Shown: in pieces, positions 33,022-42,591 of the stretch
How the letters are laid out: each line of letters opens with the position of its first letter
Position numbering within the stretch: the stretch's first letter is position 1
NCBI RefSeq assembly: GCF_016724845.1
Contig: NZ_CP068082.1
Location: 4,402,001 to 4,466,000 of the forward strand
DNA: 64,000 bases
Direction of reading: 5' to 3'
Source: Sphingobacterium spiritivorum
GTDB taxonomy: Bacteria > Bacteroidota > Bacteroidia > Sphingobacteriales > Sphingobacteriaceae
Notes under the pieces: model-generated
The model's input: the letters and a program-made list of their open reading frames with translations, nothing else
Database searches by the model: none
What the model was told of the DNA's origin: nothing
Translations under genes and position numbers: made by a program

Positions 33022-36000
33022 TTACCAGCCTCCACCGAGGGCTTTATAAATGTTCAGTTGAATAAGTATATTTTCTTTTCGACTCTCAATTTTGTCTATA
33101 CTGGCTTCAAGCGCAGACTTTTGTGCGCTCAATATATCCAGATAAGTTGCACGACCCGCTATAAACAGATCATTTGATACCTGTGCTGCTTCATTCAGTA
33201 CATCGACCTGTTTACTAAGCATATCCTGCCTTTCGCGTGCATAGTCCTGCACCTCCAGTTGGCTGTAAAGTTCCTGCCAGGCTTTAAGAACAGTCTTTTC
33301 ATATTGATAGAATTGAATTCCATAATTAGCCTTATACTGATCATATGTGGCATTCAGAGTTGTACGGTTCAGGATGGGGCCGGATAGCCCTCCGATCAGG
33401 CTGTAAGCCAGTGACGAGGACGACAGTAATTTTTCAATGCGGAAGGAGTTGAGTCCCAATTGAGGCGCAAGTACCAGTGACGGATACAGATTAGCTTTGG
33501 CAGCGTCTGTTTCCAAGCCTGCAGCAATCAGCTGTAATCCGGCCTGTCTGATGTCCGGTCTTGAAGCCAGTAACTGATCGGCATGCTCTGGTTTGATATT
33601 GGAAAATACAGGACTATCATGAGCGGTCAGGGGTGTGCGGGTAATCTCCCCGTTAAAACGTCCGATCAGGTAATTAATCTCATTTTCGATCTCCCGTATT
33701 TGTTGCAAACCTTTTTTCTCCCGGGCTTTAGCTTGTAATAAGGCTGCCTGAAATTGGCTGACACTGAGTGAATTCGCCGTGCCTGCCTTTTTCATGACTT
33801 CCATAATCTCCAGACTTTTGGACTGAAGTTTTATATTTTCCTGAATAGCAATTTGCTCGGCATCCAAAGCTACCAGGTCATAATATCGTGTTGCAATAGA
33901 AGTTACCAGTTCGGACTGAACAAGCTTTCTACCTTCATAGCTTGCTAAATATTCGTGTAGAGCTGCATTCTTAAGATTTCGCAATTTTCCCCAGATATCC
34001 AGTTCCCATACCGAACGTATACCAATGAAATAATCGGGGACAGGATTAGGAATTACTTTCTTTCCGGAAATATTATCGGACAGATTCTGATCAAATATAC
34101 CTGTTCCATCTATCGTGTAGTCGCCAAAGCGGCTTAAACTTCCTTCGATAGCGGCATCTACCTGTGGCAGTTGCTCTCCCTTACGCAAGCGTAATTTTGT
34201 CTTGCTGAATTCGATACGCTCCAGCGCCTCTCCAAGATCGGGACTACGTACCAGAGCTGTATCGATAAGCTGTCTCAGATTTTCATCTTTGAAAAATGTA
34301 TTCCAGTGTAAATTATGAATAAAGGCACTGTCTATTGCAGCTGTATCCGCAACTGGTATTTTGGAAGGAATATAACTTTCTCTTACATCAGAGCGAACTT
34401 TACAGGCGGAGAACAGGACTAGTATCAGTATTATTCCGGCGACAGGTTCGACTATTTTTCTACTTGTCTTTTTCCTGTCTTTTTTGCCATCTGTATTAAA
34501 CAATACATACAAACCCGGAATGATCAGAACTCCGAATATGGTACCGATAAGCATTCCACCCAATGCTGCCAATCCGATAGAGCGGTTACCTAAGGCTCCG
34601 GCACCCGAAGCCATCGCCAGCGGCACCAGACCAGCGGCAAAGGCAAAGGAAGTCATCAAGATGGGACGCAGACGCATAACAGCTGCTTCAATAGCCGCTT
34701 CTATAACGGAGAGTCCCTGCTTGTGTTTGATCACCGCATATTCAATAATCAAAATAGCATTTTTACCCAACAACCCGATGAGCATGACTAATGCTACCTG
34801 CGCATAAATATTGTTCTCCAAACCAAATACCTTGAGGAAAAGAAAAGCACCGAAGATTCCGGCAGGCAAGGAGAACAAGACTGGGAGCGGTAACAGGAAG
34901 CTTTCGTATTGAGCACATAACAGCAAGTATACAAACAGAAGACAGATTCCAAAGATATAAACAGCCTGATTGCCGGAAGCTTTCTGCTCTTTGGTCATAC
35001 CTGACCACTCAAAAGTATAACCGGCGGGTAGCTTTTCTTTGGCAACACGTTCTATTGCACTAATCACTTGCCCCGAGCTGTACCCATCTGCAGGATCACC
35101 ATTCAGCATTGCTGAAGCAAACATATTATAGCGTGTAATCTGTTCAGGACCGTATACTCTTTGCATACGCATGAAAGCAGAAAACGGAACCATTTCTCCT
35201 TTATCATTTTTCACAAACAGTTTGAGGACATCTTCCGGCTTCTGGCGATACATAGCATCCGCCTGTACCATTACTTTATACATTTGTCCGTAGCGAATAA
35301 AGTTGGTCGCGTAGAAACTTCCCATTAAAGTCTGCAGGGTGTTCATAGAATTTTCGACCGATATCCCTTTTTTTGCTGCCAGATCATAATCTATATGGAG
35401 CATATATTGAGGAAAATTGGTTTCGAAAGATGTGAATACATTACCTACTTCAGGTGTATTCTTCAGATCCTCCATAAATGTTTCCAATACTTTTGAGAAC
35501 GCTGTCAGATCATCTTTACCGGAACGATCCAGTACGCGAAGTTCAAAACCCGATGAATTTCCGAATCCCGGAACTGTAGGGGGAGGGAAGAACTCAATTT
35601 CCGCATCCTTGATATGCTTTGTTTTCGTTTTGAGCTCTTCAATTATCTGCCATACATTCTGTTCCCGGTCTGACCAGCTGGTCAGGTTGATCATCCCCAT
35701 TCCGTAGGATGAGCCTGAGACTTCATTCACGAGGCTGTAACCCGATAATGTAGAAACTGTTTCTACAGGTTTGAGCTCCCGGCTCACCCGGTCAATTTCA
35801 TTCATGACGGCTTCTGTACGATCGACAGTTGCTCCAGGAGGCGTCGTGACATTGACATAGATCATACCCTGATCTTCTGTCGGGATAAATCCTCCCGGAA
35901 GAATACTGTTCATTCCCCAGGTAGCGACAAATGATATAATGAGTAGTCCGGTGGTGATGACTCTTCTGCTGGCAATGGTGCGGACAATGACTGCATACTT

Positions 36001-37587
36001 TCCGGAAGTGTTGTTGTACCATTTATTAAAACCATTGAAAAAACGGTTCAAAAGGTTGTTCTTCTTTTCTTTGCCGTGTGGTGATTTGAGCATAAGGGCA
36101 CATAGTGCGGGTGTTAGCGTAAGGGCATTGATTCCTGAAATCACGATAGCAGATGCCAGTGTCAATGAAAACTGGCGGTAGAATATACCGACAGGACCGG
36201 AAAGAAATGCTACAGGTATAAATACTGCAGACATAACGAGTGTAATCGCAATAATAGCTGATCCCACTTCTTTCATAGCCGCAAATGTGGCTTCACGAGG
36301 GGTCAGGGTCTCATCATCTTCCATTTTGGCATATACCGCCTCTACAACGACGATCGCATTATCGACAACAATACCAATTGCGAGTACCAGTGCAAACAGG
36401 GTAAGGAGGTTGATGGAGAATCCCAGCATCTGCATAAAGAATAAGGCTCCGATGAGACAAACCGGAACTGCCAGTGCAGGTATAAGAGTAGATCTGAAGT
36501 CCTGAAGAAAAATAAATACAACCAGGAAAACAAGCAGAAATGCTTCTATTAAAGTTGTTATAACACTGCTGATAGAAGCATCTAGAAATCTGGAAACATC
36601 ATATCCCATTGTGTACGTCATACCTGGAGGAAAACTGCTTTCCTTTAGTTCGGCCATACGTTTCTTCACATTATTGATAACATCCTGAGCATTAGAACCG
36701 GGGAGCTGTTTCATCATAATGGATGCAGAAGGACGTCCGTCTGTTTTAGAAACCATTTCGTAATCCAGAGATCCGAATTCCAATGTAGCAATATCTTTGA
36801 TACGAAGTACTGAACCATCGGCATTCGCCCTGATCGGAATATTCTCATATTCGGAGGCTTCTGTGAATTTTCCGGTATAGCGCAGTACATACTGCTGCAT
36901 ATTGACTACTTTGTCAGATCCGATCCCTGTCTGTCCCGGAGCAGCTTCTATATTTTGTGAGCGTAAAGACTGAATAACTTCATCGGTACTGATGTTATAA
37001 GCCGCCAGGCGATCAGGTTTGAGCCAGATACGCATGGCATAGTCACGCATCCCCATAATCTGTGCAAAGCCTACACCTTCTATACGCTTCAGCTCCTTTA
37101 AAATATTGATATCTGTGAAGTTATATATAAATCTTTCATCAGCATTTTTATCCTCGCTGAAGATATTGAGGTACATAAGCATACTGTTGACTTCCTTTTC
37201 TGTTGTCACACCCGCTTTAATAACTTCCTCAGGCAATTCATCCAATACCGTAGTCACACGGTTTTGTACGTTTACTGCAGCAATATCAGGATCTGTACCT
37301 ACTTTAAAAAAGATCTGTATCAATGTATTTCCATTATTGGTACTGACAGTAGACATGGAAGTCATTCCTGCCACACCATTAATAGCTTTTTCGAGAGGAA
37401 TAGCTACGGCATTGGTACTTACCTCTGCATTGGCTCCGGTATAATTAGCCGTGACCACAACAGAAGGTGGGACGATATCCGGAAACTGGGTAACGGGTAA
37501 GGTAAAAAGGGATAATAATCCCAATAAGGTAATGAATACCGATATGACCAGAGATAATATCGGTCGCTTAATGAATATATCAAACAT
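33022..37587 (-). CDS. RND efflux permease fused to outer-membrane factor
   Basis: One 1521-residue reading frame. Residues 1-1040 are a complete HAE1/AcrB-type permease: MFDIFIKRPILSLVISVF at the start, the proton-relay VVDNAIVVVE helix, periplasmic porter loops and GLLGKNAILIIEY late. After NTDGKKDRKKTSRK comes a hydrophobic stretch ending in a lipobox-like LFSAC (Cys1062), and residues 1062-1521 form a full NodT/TolC-family factor (NLHWNTFFKDENLRQLIDTAL, SRPDIRQAGLQLIAAG, two repeated helical hairpins). So all three pump parts are encoded by two genes, with the adaptor upstream (11-base gap). The internal signal and Cys suggest the precursor is cut by signal peptidase II. A sequencing-induced loss of a stop codon cannot be excluded, but both halves are intact. 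Confidence 0.88.
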   Translation of the reverse strand: MFDIFIKRPILSLVISVFITLLGLLSLFTLPVTQFPDIVPPSVVVTANYTGANAEVSTNAVAIPLEKAINGVAGMTSMSTVSTNNGNTLIQIFFKVGTDPDIAAVNVQNRVTTVLDELPEEVIKAGVTTEKEVNSMLMYLNIFSEDKNADERFIYNFTDINILKELKRIEGVGFAQIMGMRDYAMRIWLKPDRLAAYNISTDEVIQSLRSQNIEAAPGQTGIGSDKVVNMQQYVLRYTGKFTEASEYENIPIRANADGSVLRIKDIATLEFGSLDYEMVSKTDGRPSASIMMKQLPGSNAQDVINNVKKRMAELKESSFPPGMTYTMGYDVSRFLDASISSVITTLIEAFLLVFLVVFIFLQDFRSTLIPALAVPVCLIGALFFMQMLGFSINLLTLFALVLAIGIVVDNAIVVVEAVYAKMEDDETLTPREATFAAMKEVGSAIIAITLVMSAVFIPVAFLSGPVGIFYRQFSLTLASAIVISGINALTLTPALCALMLKSPHGKEKKNNLLNRFFNGFNKWYNNTSGKYAVIVRTIASRRVITTGLLIISFVATWGMNSILPGGFIPTEDQGMIYVNVTTPPGATVDRTEAVMNEIDRVSRELKPVETVSTLSGYSLVNEVSGSSYGMGMINLTSWSDREQNVWQIIEELKTKTKHIKDAEIEFFPPPTVPGFGNSSGFELRVLDRSGKDDLTAFSKVLETFMEDLKNTPEVGNVFTSFETNFPQYMLHIDYDLAAKKGISVENSMNTLQTLMGSFYATNFIRYGQMYKVMVQADAMYRQKPEDVLKLFVKNDKGEMVPFSAFMRMQRVYGPEQITRYNMFASAMLNGDPADGYSSGQVISAIERVAKEKLPAGYTFEWSGMTKEQKASGNQAVYIFGICLLFVYLLLCAQYESFLLPLPVLFSLPAGIFGAFLFLKVFGLENNIYAQVALVMLIGLLGKNAILIIEYAVIKHKQGLSVIEAAIEAAVMRLRPILMTSFAFAAGLVPLAMASGAGALGNRSIGLAALGGMLIGTIFGVLIIPGLYVLFNTDGKKDRKKTSRKIVEPVAGIILILVLFSACKVRSDVRESYIPSKIPVADTAAIDSAFIHNLHWNTFFKDENLRQLIDTALVRSPDLGEALERIEFSKTKLRLRKGEQLPQVDAAIEGSLSRFGDYTIDGTGIFDQNLSDNISGKKVIPNPVPDYFIGIRSVWELDIWGKLRNLKNAALHEYLASYEGRKLVQSELVTSIATRYYDLVALDAEQIAIQENIKLQSKSLEIMEVMKKAGTANSLSVSQFQAALLQAKAREKKGLQQIREIENEINYLIGRFNGEITRTPLTAHDSPVFSNIKPEHADQLLASRPDIRQAGLQLIAAGLETDAAKANLYPSLVLAPQLGLNSFRIEKLLSSSSLAYSLIGGLSGPILNRTTLNATYDQYKANYGIQFYQYEKTVLKAWQELYSQLEVQDYARERQDMLSKQVDVLNEAAQVSNDLFIAGRATYLDILSAQKSALEASIDKIESRKENILIQLNIYKALGGGW

Positions 37588-37598
37588 CTTTACGGCTA

Positions 37599-38738
37599 TT
37601 ATTGAGGGTTATGAGCTAATTTGTTTTGTTCTTCGGAGATCAGTTGTGGTTTGATGATACTGCCGTCTTTGAGGCCTTGTGTACCTTCATATACCACCTG
37701 CTGATCCTGATCTAAGCCGGAAGTGACGACATAGTAATGTCCGATACGCGGACCAGGAACAAAGGAAGTCATCTTGACGGTATTGTCCTTACCTACGGTG
37801 TACACAAAAGTGCGGTCCTGAATTTCAAATACAGCCTTTTGGTGAACGGCTATTATATTATCCATCCGGATAGGGAAGTTGATATTTCCGGATGCCCCAT
37901 GACGAAGCGTCTTATTGGGGTTTGAAAATTTTGCACGTAACGAAATCGTTCCGGTTTCATTATTGAATTCTGTTTCAGCAAGTTCTGCTATTCCTGGTAA
38001 AGGATAGATTTCACCATTCGCTAAGGTAAGCTGAACAGGTGTTTTGAACGTATTGCTGCTGCTGGAGTCTGCTGCCATAGTCAGGAACTGCTGCTCTGTG
38101 ATGTCAAAATAGGCATATACCTGCTTATTGTCTGAGATGGTTGTCAGAAGAGAGCCTTCTGTCAACAGCGAGCCCTCTCTTAGTAATATACGGTCTATAT
38201 TACCATCAAAAGGTGCACGGATCGAACATTGATTAAGTTTTGTTTTGGCAAATTGAACGAGAGATTTAGCCTCATCTATTTTAGATTCAGCAGCCTGTAG
38301 TTTAGCTTTTGCAAGATCCATTTCCGTTTTGGAAATAATATTTTTTTGCAGTAAGATACGCGTCTGATCCGCTTCGAGACTTGCTTTTTTAGCATCAGCA
38401 ATAGCGTTATTGAGCATCGCATTAGCCTTGGCTAATTCCGTACGGAATTCTTCTGCGTTAAGGGTAAATAATATTTGACCTTTTCGGACAAAATCGCCTT
38501 CATCTACATATATTTTTTCCAGAAAACCATTCAGGCGGGAGCGCAACTCTACATTTTTGACGGCTTGTATATCCGTTACAAAATCCTGTGTAATGGTGGT
38601 GTCCAGACGGATGACTGTAGTTGTGGGAATAACGGAGATTTCATCTTGTGTTGATTCAGATGATTGGGATTCCTGGCAGGAATAAAGTGCAACTGCTAAG
38701 GATGAAAAAATAAGGGAACGGATGAAATTTGCTTTCAT
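37599..38738 (-). CDS. RND efflux periplasmic adaptor subunit, lipoprotein
   Basis: A 379-residue membrane-fusion protein. The signal peptide ends in a lipobox (ALYSC, Cys20), anchoring it to a membrane. LRSRLNGFLEKIYVDEGDFVRKGQILFTL is the first half of the lipoyl domain (split), with an alpha-hairpin (about residues 95-160), the second lipoyl half FDGNIDRILLREGSLL, then beta-barrel and proximal domains. It would couple the permease to the outer-membrane factor, both encoded by the following gene. It has its own upstream region (200 bases, no regulator gene adjacent). Confidence 0.93.
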   Translation of the reverse strand: MKANFIRSLIFSSLAVALYSCQESQSSESTQDEISVIPTTTVIRLDTTITQDFVTDIQAVKNVELRSRLNGFLEKIYVDEGDFVRKGQILFTLNAEEFRTELAKANAMLNNAIADAKKASLEADQTRILLQKNIISKTEMDLAKAKLQAAESKIDEAKSLVQFAKTKLNQCSIRAPFDGNIDRILLREGSLLTEGSLLTTISDNKQVYAYFDITEQQFLTMAADSSSSNTFKTPVQLTLANGEIYPLPGIAELAETEFNNETGTISLRAKFSNPNKTLRHGASGNINFPIRMDNIIAVHQKAVFEIQDRTFVYTVGKDNTVKMTSFVPGPRIGHYYVVTSGLDQDQQVVYEGTQGLKDGSIIKPQLISEEQNKLAHNPQ

Positions 38739-38938
38739 ATCTTAAAAAATGTTTAAGTGAAGCAGTACGGCGGAAAACACGTGAATGAACAGGTGTCTGC
38801 AATACTTACCTCTGTAAATATGTTTAGATAAAATAATACGGATTCAAATCAAAAGCTGTTGTCGGAGCTAAATAGAAAATCTAAATCCAGCACAAAGTTT
38901 GATTATAAATTAGGAAAGAAGTGGGAAACGAGATGGAC

Positions 38939-39307
38939 TTAGAAAGGTTTCAATCTAAAGAGATATTGATAATAACCCAATTGAAGGGGTATAGCCTTAT
39001 TGATCCGTTTGGATATTGACGCACGGAGCGTGTCCGTTTTCAGGATTCTCGGAAGATAAAATACGATCAGAAGAATAGGCAGAATAGCATTTGCCTGATT
39101 TGCAGTCCGGTATTCGTCGTATTGAAATTCAGATATTTCCTGTTCGTTGTTTGCAGGGAGATCAAGAAGGTCATCCAGAATAATATTGACCAATGTTACT
39201 CCTGAGTGGATATCATTGTCAACTTTGTCCAAAATACAGGTTTCATGATATGCAATTGCATTCATGTAAAAGAAGAGCATCAGAAAACCTAATAACCGTT
39301 TTGACAT
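38939..39307 (-). CDS. Hypothetical small membrane protein
   Basis: A 122-residue protein starting at MSKRLLGFLMLFFYMNAIA, a probable signal anchor or signal peptide. HETCILDKVDNDIHSGVTLV and ILPILLIVFYLPRILKTD follow, the latter a second hydrophobic segment, and the C-terminus is basic and ends in RLKPF. A longer frame begins at 39343 but adds no hydrophobic signal. No family recognised. It precedes the RND adaptor on the same strand by 200 bases, so it may belong to the same envelope programme. No signs of decay. Confidence 0.55.
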   Translation of the reverse strand: MSKRLLGFLMLFFYMNAIAYHETCILDKVDNDIHSGVTLVNIILDDLLDLPANNEQEISEFQYDEYRTANQANAILPILLIVFYLPRILKTDTLRASISKRINKAIPLQLGYYQYLFRLKPF

Positions 39308-39420
39308 CTTCGCAAAGATATCAAAAGGAGGGTCAATTAGCATAATTGCCCTCTTTTTGTTACAAAATTATGTCATACTTTCATTGACAGAGGTTTAAAT
39401 CAAAATTTAGCCGTGTTTTT

Positions 39421-40677
39421 TCAGCTTTTGTTTTTAAAATCAGACTCAATGCTCCGGTCCTTAGCTGCAGGCAGTCCAAAGATCAGCATCAGCAGGACTG
39501 TAGCTGTCAAAAAATAGAAAGAAGTATTCCATATACCGGTGATATCATAAAGTTTGCCAAATAGAGGAGGCCCGAATGCCGCAATCATATAACCTACTGA
39601 CTGAGACATGCCGGAGATCTTGATAGCAGTATTGGCGTGTTCCGTACGCAGAGAAAAAAATAACATAGACAAGCTAAATGATAATCCGTTTGCTAATCCG
39701 AAAAGTATGACTGCCGGATAGATAAATTGTAAACGGAAAACGATGATAAGTATAAGTCCTGCTAACATGGAAAAGCTCAAAATCCAGATGAGTATACTTT
39801 GCTGTTTCATCTTGCTGGCTATGACCGGCCCCAGAAATGTTACCGGAAGCATCGCTAACTGAAAGTAAAACAATGCCCAGCCTGCAGTATTGCTGTCCAT
39901 TCCAAAATCTATCAGGACAGCCGGCAGCCAGGCGGCTAAAGAATAGTACATCAGCGATTGTAATCCCATGAATATGCTGATATTCCAGGCTTGCCTGGAT
40001 TTGAAAATAGGAATGCTAGGATGTGGAGAAGATGTGGCAGTGGCTGATCCGGCAGGTGTACGGCTATTGAAAAGCTGCGGCAGCCAGATCATAAAGGTGA
40101 CAGCAGCAGGTATAATCCATATACCCAATGATCCCTGCCATCCGGATTGTGTCCAGCGACCGATACTAATACTCAGACCGGCAGCGAGAGCTGCAGAAAG
40201 ATTCATGGCTACGGAGTATATGCCAGTCATTACACCAACCTTCTTCGGAAAATTTTTCTTAATAAAAGCCGGCATTAATACATTGGAGACACATATACCT
40301 ATACCTACAAGAGCTGACCCCGTAAATAACCAAAGATTATTTCCAGATATTCTTGCCCACAACCCGACGATCAATACAAGTAGACTGATGAGAATAAGTT
40401 TTTCCATCTTATATTTTATCGCAAATTGACCTATGGCGCTGGATAGTCCGGCAAATACAGCCAAAGGAACTGCTGTTAATAATCCGGCTTCGATATTTGA
40501 CAAGTGAAGAACGTTAATAATTTCATTCATGACAGGGCCTACTGCTGAGAGAGGAGAACGTAGATTGGATGCCACAAATATGACTCCTAAGAAAGAGAAG
40601 ATCCGCAGGTATGGATTTCTGATTTCAATGCGTATACGAGGCATTTTTTTAGAGGTTGTGATTAATTCTGATTGCAT
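39421..40677 (-). CDS. MFS transporter, CynX/NimT family
   Basis: A 418-residue 12-helix transporter of the cyanate permease (CynX) group. FSFLGVIFVASNLRSPLSAVGPVMNEI (about residues 28-55) with LRSPLSAVGPV is the hallmark of this family, and SFSLSMLFFSLRTEHANTAIKISGMSQSVGYM is the second half signature, split here. Substrates in the family include cyanate and 2-nitroimidazole; here unknown. It is divergent from an AraC regulator (63 bases), which very likely controls it. Confidence 0.88.
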   Translation of the reverse strand: MQSELITTSKKMPRIRIEIRNPYLRIFSFLGVIFVASNLRSPLSAVGPVMNEIINVLHLSNIEAGLLTAVPLAVFAGLSSAIGQFAIKYKMEKLILISLLVLIVGLWARISGNNLWLFTGSALVGIGICVSNVLMPAFIKKNFPKKVGVMTGIYSVAMNLSAALAAGLSISIGRWTQSGWQGSLGIWIIPAAVTFMIWLPQLFNSRTPAGSATATSSPHPSIPIFKSRQAWNISIFMGLQSLMYYSLAAWLPAVLIDFGMDSNTAGWALFYFQLAMLPVTFLGPVIASKMKQQSILIWILSFSMLAGLILIIVFRLQFIYPAVILFGLANGLSFSLSMLFFSLRTEHANTAIKISGMSQSVGYMIAAFGPPLFGKLYDITGIWNTSFYFLTATVLLMLIFGLPAAKDRSIESDFKNKS

Positions 40678-40705
40678 AATGCAAATGTAAAATGGTTATT
40701 TTAAT

Positions 40706-40713
40706 TAAATTTG
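40706..40713 (+). promoter_or_regulatory. -7 element of AraC-gene promoter
   Basis: TAAATTTG matches TAnnTTTG, 28 bases before the GTG start of the AraC regulator. Confidence 0.45.
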
Positions 40714-40740
40714 CCAATAATTACATCTATAACGACATAA

Positions 40741-41517
40741 GTGGATATTTCATTAAGTAATCAATTGCTGGATTCCATACGTAAGCAATGCTATGTGTGG
40801 TTTGACAATAACTGGGTGCATGCACATGCTGTACATGGTCATCGTCTGGCTCAGTTTGTCTACGTGGAGAAAGGGTTTCAATATCTGGAAGCAGAAGGGA
40901 AGATTCATTTGCTGCCTCAGAATCACGCTGCATGGATTCCGCCAAATATGTTACACAAGACATCTACAGATGCTTCTCATGTACAGTTACGTACTATTTT
41001 TTACCGGATGCAGGATATCCCTGAGTTTTATAATGAGTTACGTATCTTTCAGGTTCCACCTGTATTGAAGGAGATGATCCGTTATGCAGAAAAATGGAAC
41101 AGGATTGCAGACTACAGTATTGAAGAAGACACATTTTTGAAAGCGATAGTATTGGAACTGCCAAATTTTTGGAAGCATTCGCTGTCCCTGCACATTCCTG
41201 CCCCGATGGATGAGCGTCTTATTAAAGTCTGTGCTTATATTCACAGCCATCTTGCTGATAACCGGCCTGTGGCAGAAATAGCGGAGCAAAACTACCTTTC
41301 TCTCCGTTCTCTGCAGCGCATATTCAAATCCGAAACAGGCATTACAATGGCAAAATATATTCAGATGGTACGGGTTATTAAAAGTGTGGAATTATTAGGC
41401 ACAGGAAGGTATACCGTGTCTCAGGTGGCGCATCTGGTAGGATATAAAAGTGTTCAGGCTTTCAGTGACAGTTTTTATACAATTATTAAGGACAGGCCAC
41501 ATACTTTTTTGATTTAA
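40741..41517 (+). CDS. AraC-family transcriptional regulator
   Basis: A 258-residue regulator. A cupin-type sensor domain (GHRLAQFVYVEKGFQYLEAEG, QNHAAWIPPNMLHKT; about residues 35-80) is followed by a double HTH (SHLADNRPVAEIAEQNYL, SLRSLQRIFKSETGI, RYTVSQVAHLVGYKSVQAF; about residues 165-258). The start is GTG at 40741 because an in-frame stop lies directly upstream and no ATG precedes the cupin. It is divergent from the CynX-type MFS gene. Confidence 0.92.
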   Translation: MDISLSNQLLDSIRKQCYVWFDNNWVHAHAVHGHRLAQFVYVEKGFQYLEAEGKIHLLPQNHAAWIPPNMLHKTSTDASHVQLRTIFYRMQDIPEFYNELRIFQVPPVLKEMIRYAEKWNRIADYSIEEDTFLKAIVLELPNFWKHSLSLHIPAPMDERLIKVCAYIHSHLADNRPVAEIAEQNYLSLRSLQRIFKSETGITMAKYIQMVRVIKSVELLGTGRYTVSQVAHLVGYKSVQAFSDSFYTIIKDRPHTFLI

Positions 41518-41578
41518 AGTTGAAATTGCGGACTTGCTTTTTTTGTACTTTTGAGCACAGAATATTAATATCACGTAT

Positions 41579-41911
41579 ATGAAGAGTTACCTGTTTTTGC
41601 TGCTGGCTATTGTTTTTGAGATTATAGCGACTACTTTTCTTAAGAAATCGGAGCAATTTACCCAGCTCAAACCGTCTATTATAACTATACTGGGATATCT
41701 GGCTGCCTTTTACTTTTTAAGTATGACCCTGCGTACCATTCCTGTAGGTATTGCCTATGCCATATGGTCCGGTGTAGGTATTGTGCTGATCAGTATTGTA
41801 GGCATAGTTCTTTTCAGGCAGACTCCTGATCTCCCTGCCGTCATCGGATTGACCTTGATTATAGCTGGGGTTATCGTCATTAACGTATTCTCTAAAATGT
41901 CAGCACATTAA
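41579..41911 (+). CDS. SMR-family multidrug efflux protein (EmrE/QacC type)
   Basis: A 110-residue four-helix inner-membrane proton/drug antiporter. The essential Glu14 lies in IVFEIIATTFLK and the dimer motif GIAYAIWSGVGIV matches EmrE-type members exported quaternary cations. It is followed 5 bases later by a Crp/Fnr regulator, so the two are co-transcribed. Nearby 41546-41553 TACTTTTG could be its promoter. Confidence 0.92.
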   Translation: MKSYLFLLLAIVFEIIATTFLKKSEQFTQLKPSIITILGYLAAFYFLSMTLRTIPVGIAYAIWSGVGIVLISIVGIVLFRQTPDLPAVIGLTLIIAGVIVINVFSKMSAH

Positions 41912-41916
41912 TCATT

Positions 41917-42480
41917 ATGGATTTAAAGGAGATCGTCAATGACATCTATGCACTTCCGGAAAGTGCTATGCTTCTGTTTCAGGAAATTGTAAAAGAAGTC
42001 TCTCTTCCTAAGGGGTATACATTGATGGAGGCGGATAGAGTGGAGGATACTCTTTATTTTATCCGAAAGGGAATAGCGAGAGCGTATGCCTATCTGGAAA
42101 ATACAGAAATGACATTTTGGTTTGGGGTAGAGGGTAGCGCTCTGATTTCTATGCGAAGTTATATCGAGCACAAAAGCGGATATGAGTATATCGAACTTCT
42201 GGAAGATTGTGTTTTATACCAGTTCAAAACGAGTGATTTACAGCGATTATATGAAAGTAACATTCATATAGCAAACTGGGGTCGAAAATTTGCCGAGCGG
42301 GAACTGATAAAAACAGAAACGCGAATGATAAACCGTGAATTTAAGACGGCTGCAGAACGATATCAGGACCTGATGGATCATTATCCGCATCTGCTGCAAC
42401 GTGTTCAGCTTGGGTATATCGCTTCCTTTCTTGGTATTACACAGGTGAGTCTGAGCCGGATCAGAGCAGACAAACGCTAG
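41917..42480 (+). CDS. Crp/Fnr-family transcriptional regulator
   Basis: A 187-residue regulator. The cyclic-nucleotide-binding-like beta roll covers about residues 20-115 (FIRKGIARAYAYLENTEMTFWFGVEGS), and a C-terminal HTH reads LGYIASFLGITQVSLSRIRA. No Fnr-type Cys cluster is present, so it is not an oxygen sensor of the classic kind. This short type without clear cAMP residues is frequent in Bacteroidota. Co-transcribed with the SMR gene; target unknown. Confidence 0.9.
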   Translation: MDLKEIVNDIYALPESAMLLFQEIVKEVSLPKGYTLMEADRVEDTLYFIRKGIARAYAYLENTEMTFWFGVEGSALISMRSYIEHKSGYEYIELLEDCVLYQFKTSDLQRLYESNIHIANWGRKFAERELIKTETRMINREFKTAAERYQDLMDHYPHLLQRVQLGYIASFLGITQVSLSRIRADKR

Positions 42481-42487
42481 CTTTTGG

Positions 42488-42528
42488 AAAAGGGTCGGCT
42501 CGCTAAAAAACGTAACTGACCCTTTTAT
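42488..42528 (+). terminator. Terminator after SMR-Crp pair
   Basis: Stem aaaagggtc / gaccctttt with a long loop, 8 bases after the Crp stop. Confidence 0.7.
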
Positions 42529-42591
42529 ACTATATCTATATCACACAAATCACATTCACTGATAGGTATACATTACTATAACCTGATCTGT

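Noticed and set aside
34380..34520. Separate start for the outer-membrane factor inside the RND fusion
   Set aside because: The only nearby ATG (in the GATGGC segment) is in another frame and stops after 12 codons; the in-frame fusion remains the simplest reading.
39968..40429. 153-residue antisense frame within the CynX-type transporter
   Set aside because: Shadow frame of a hydrophobic gene; composition fits an antisense translation of membrane helices.
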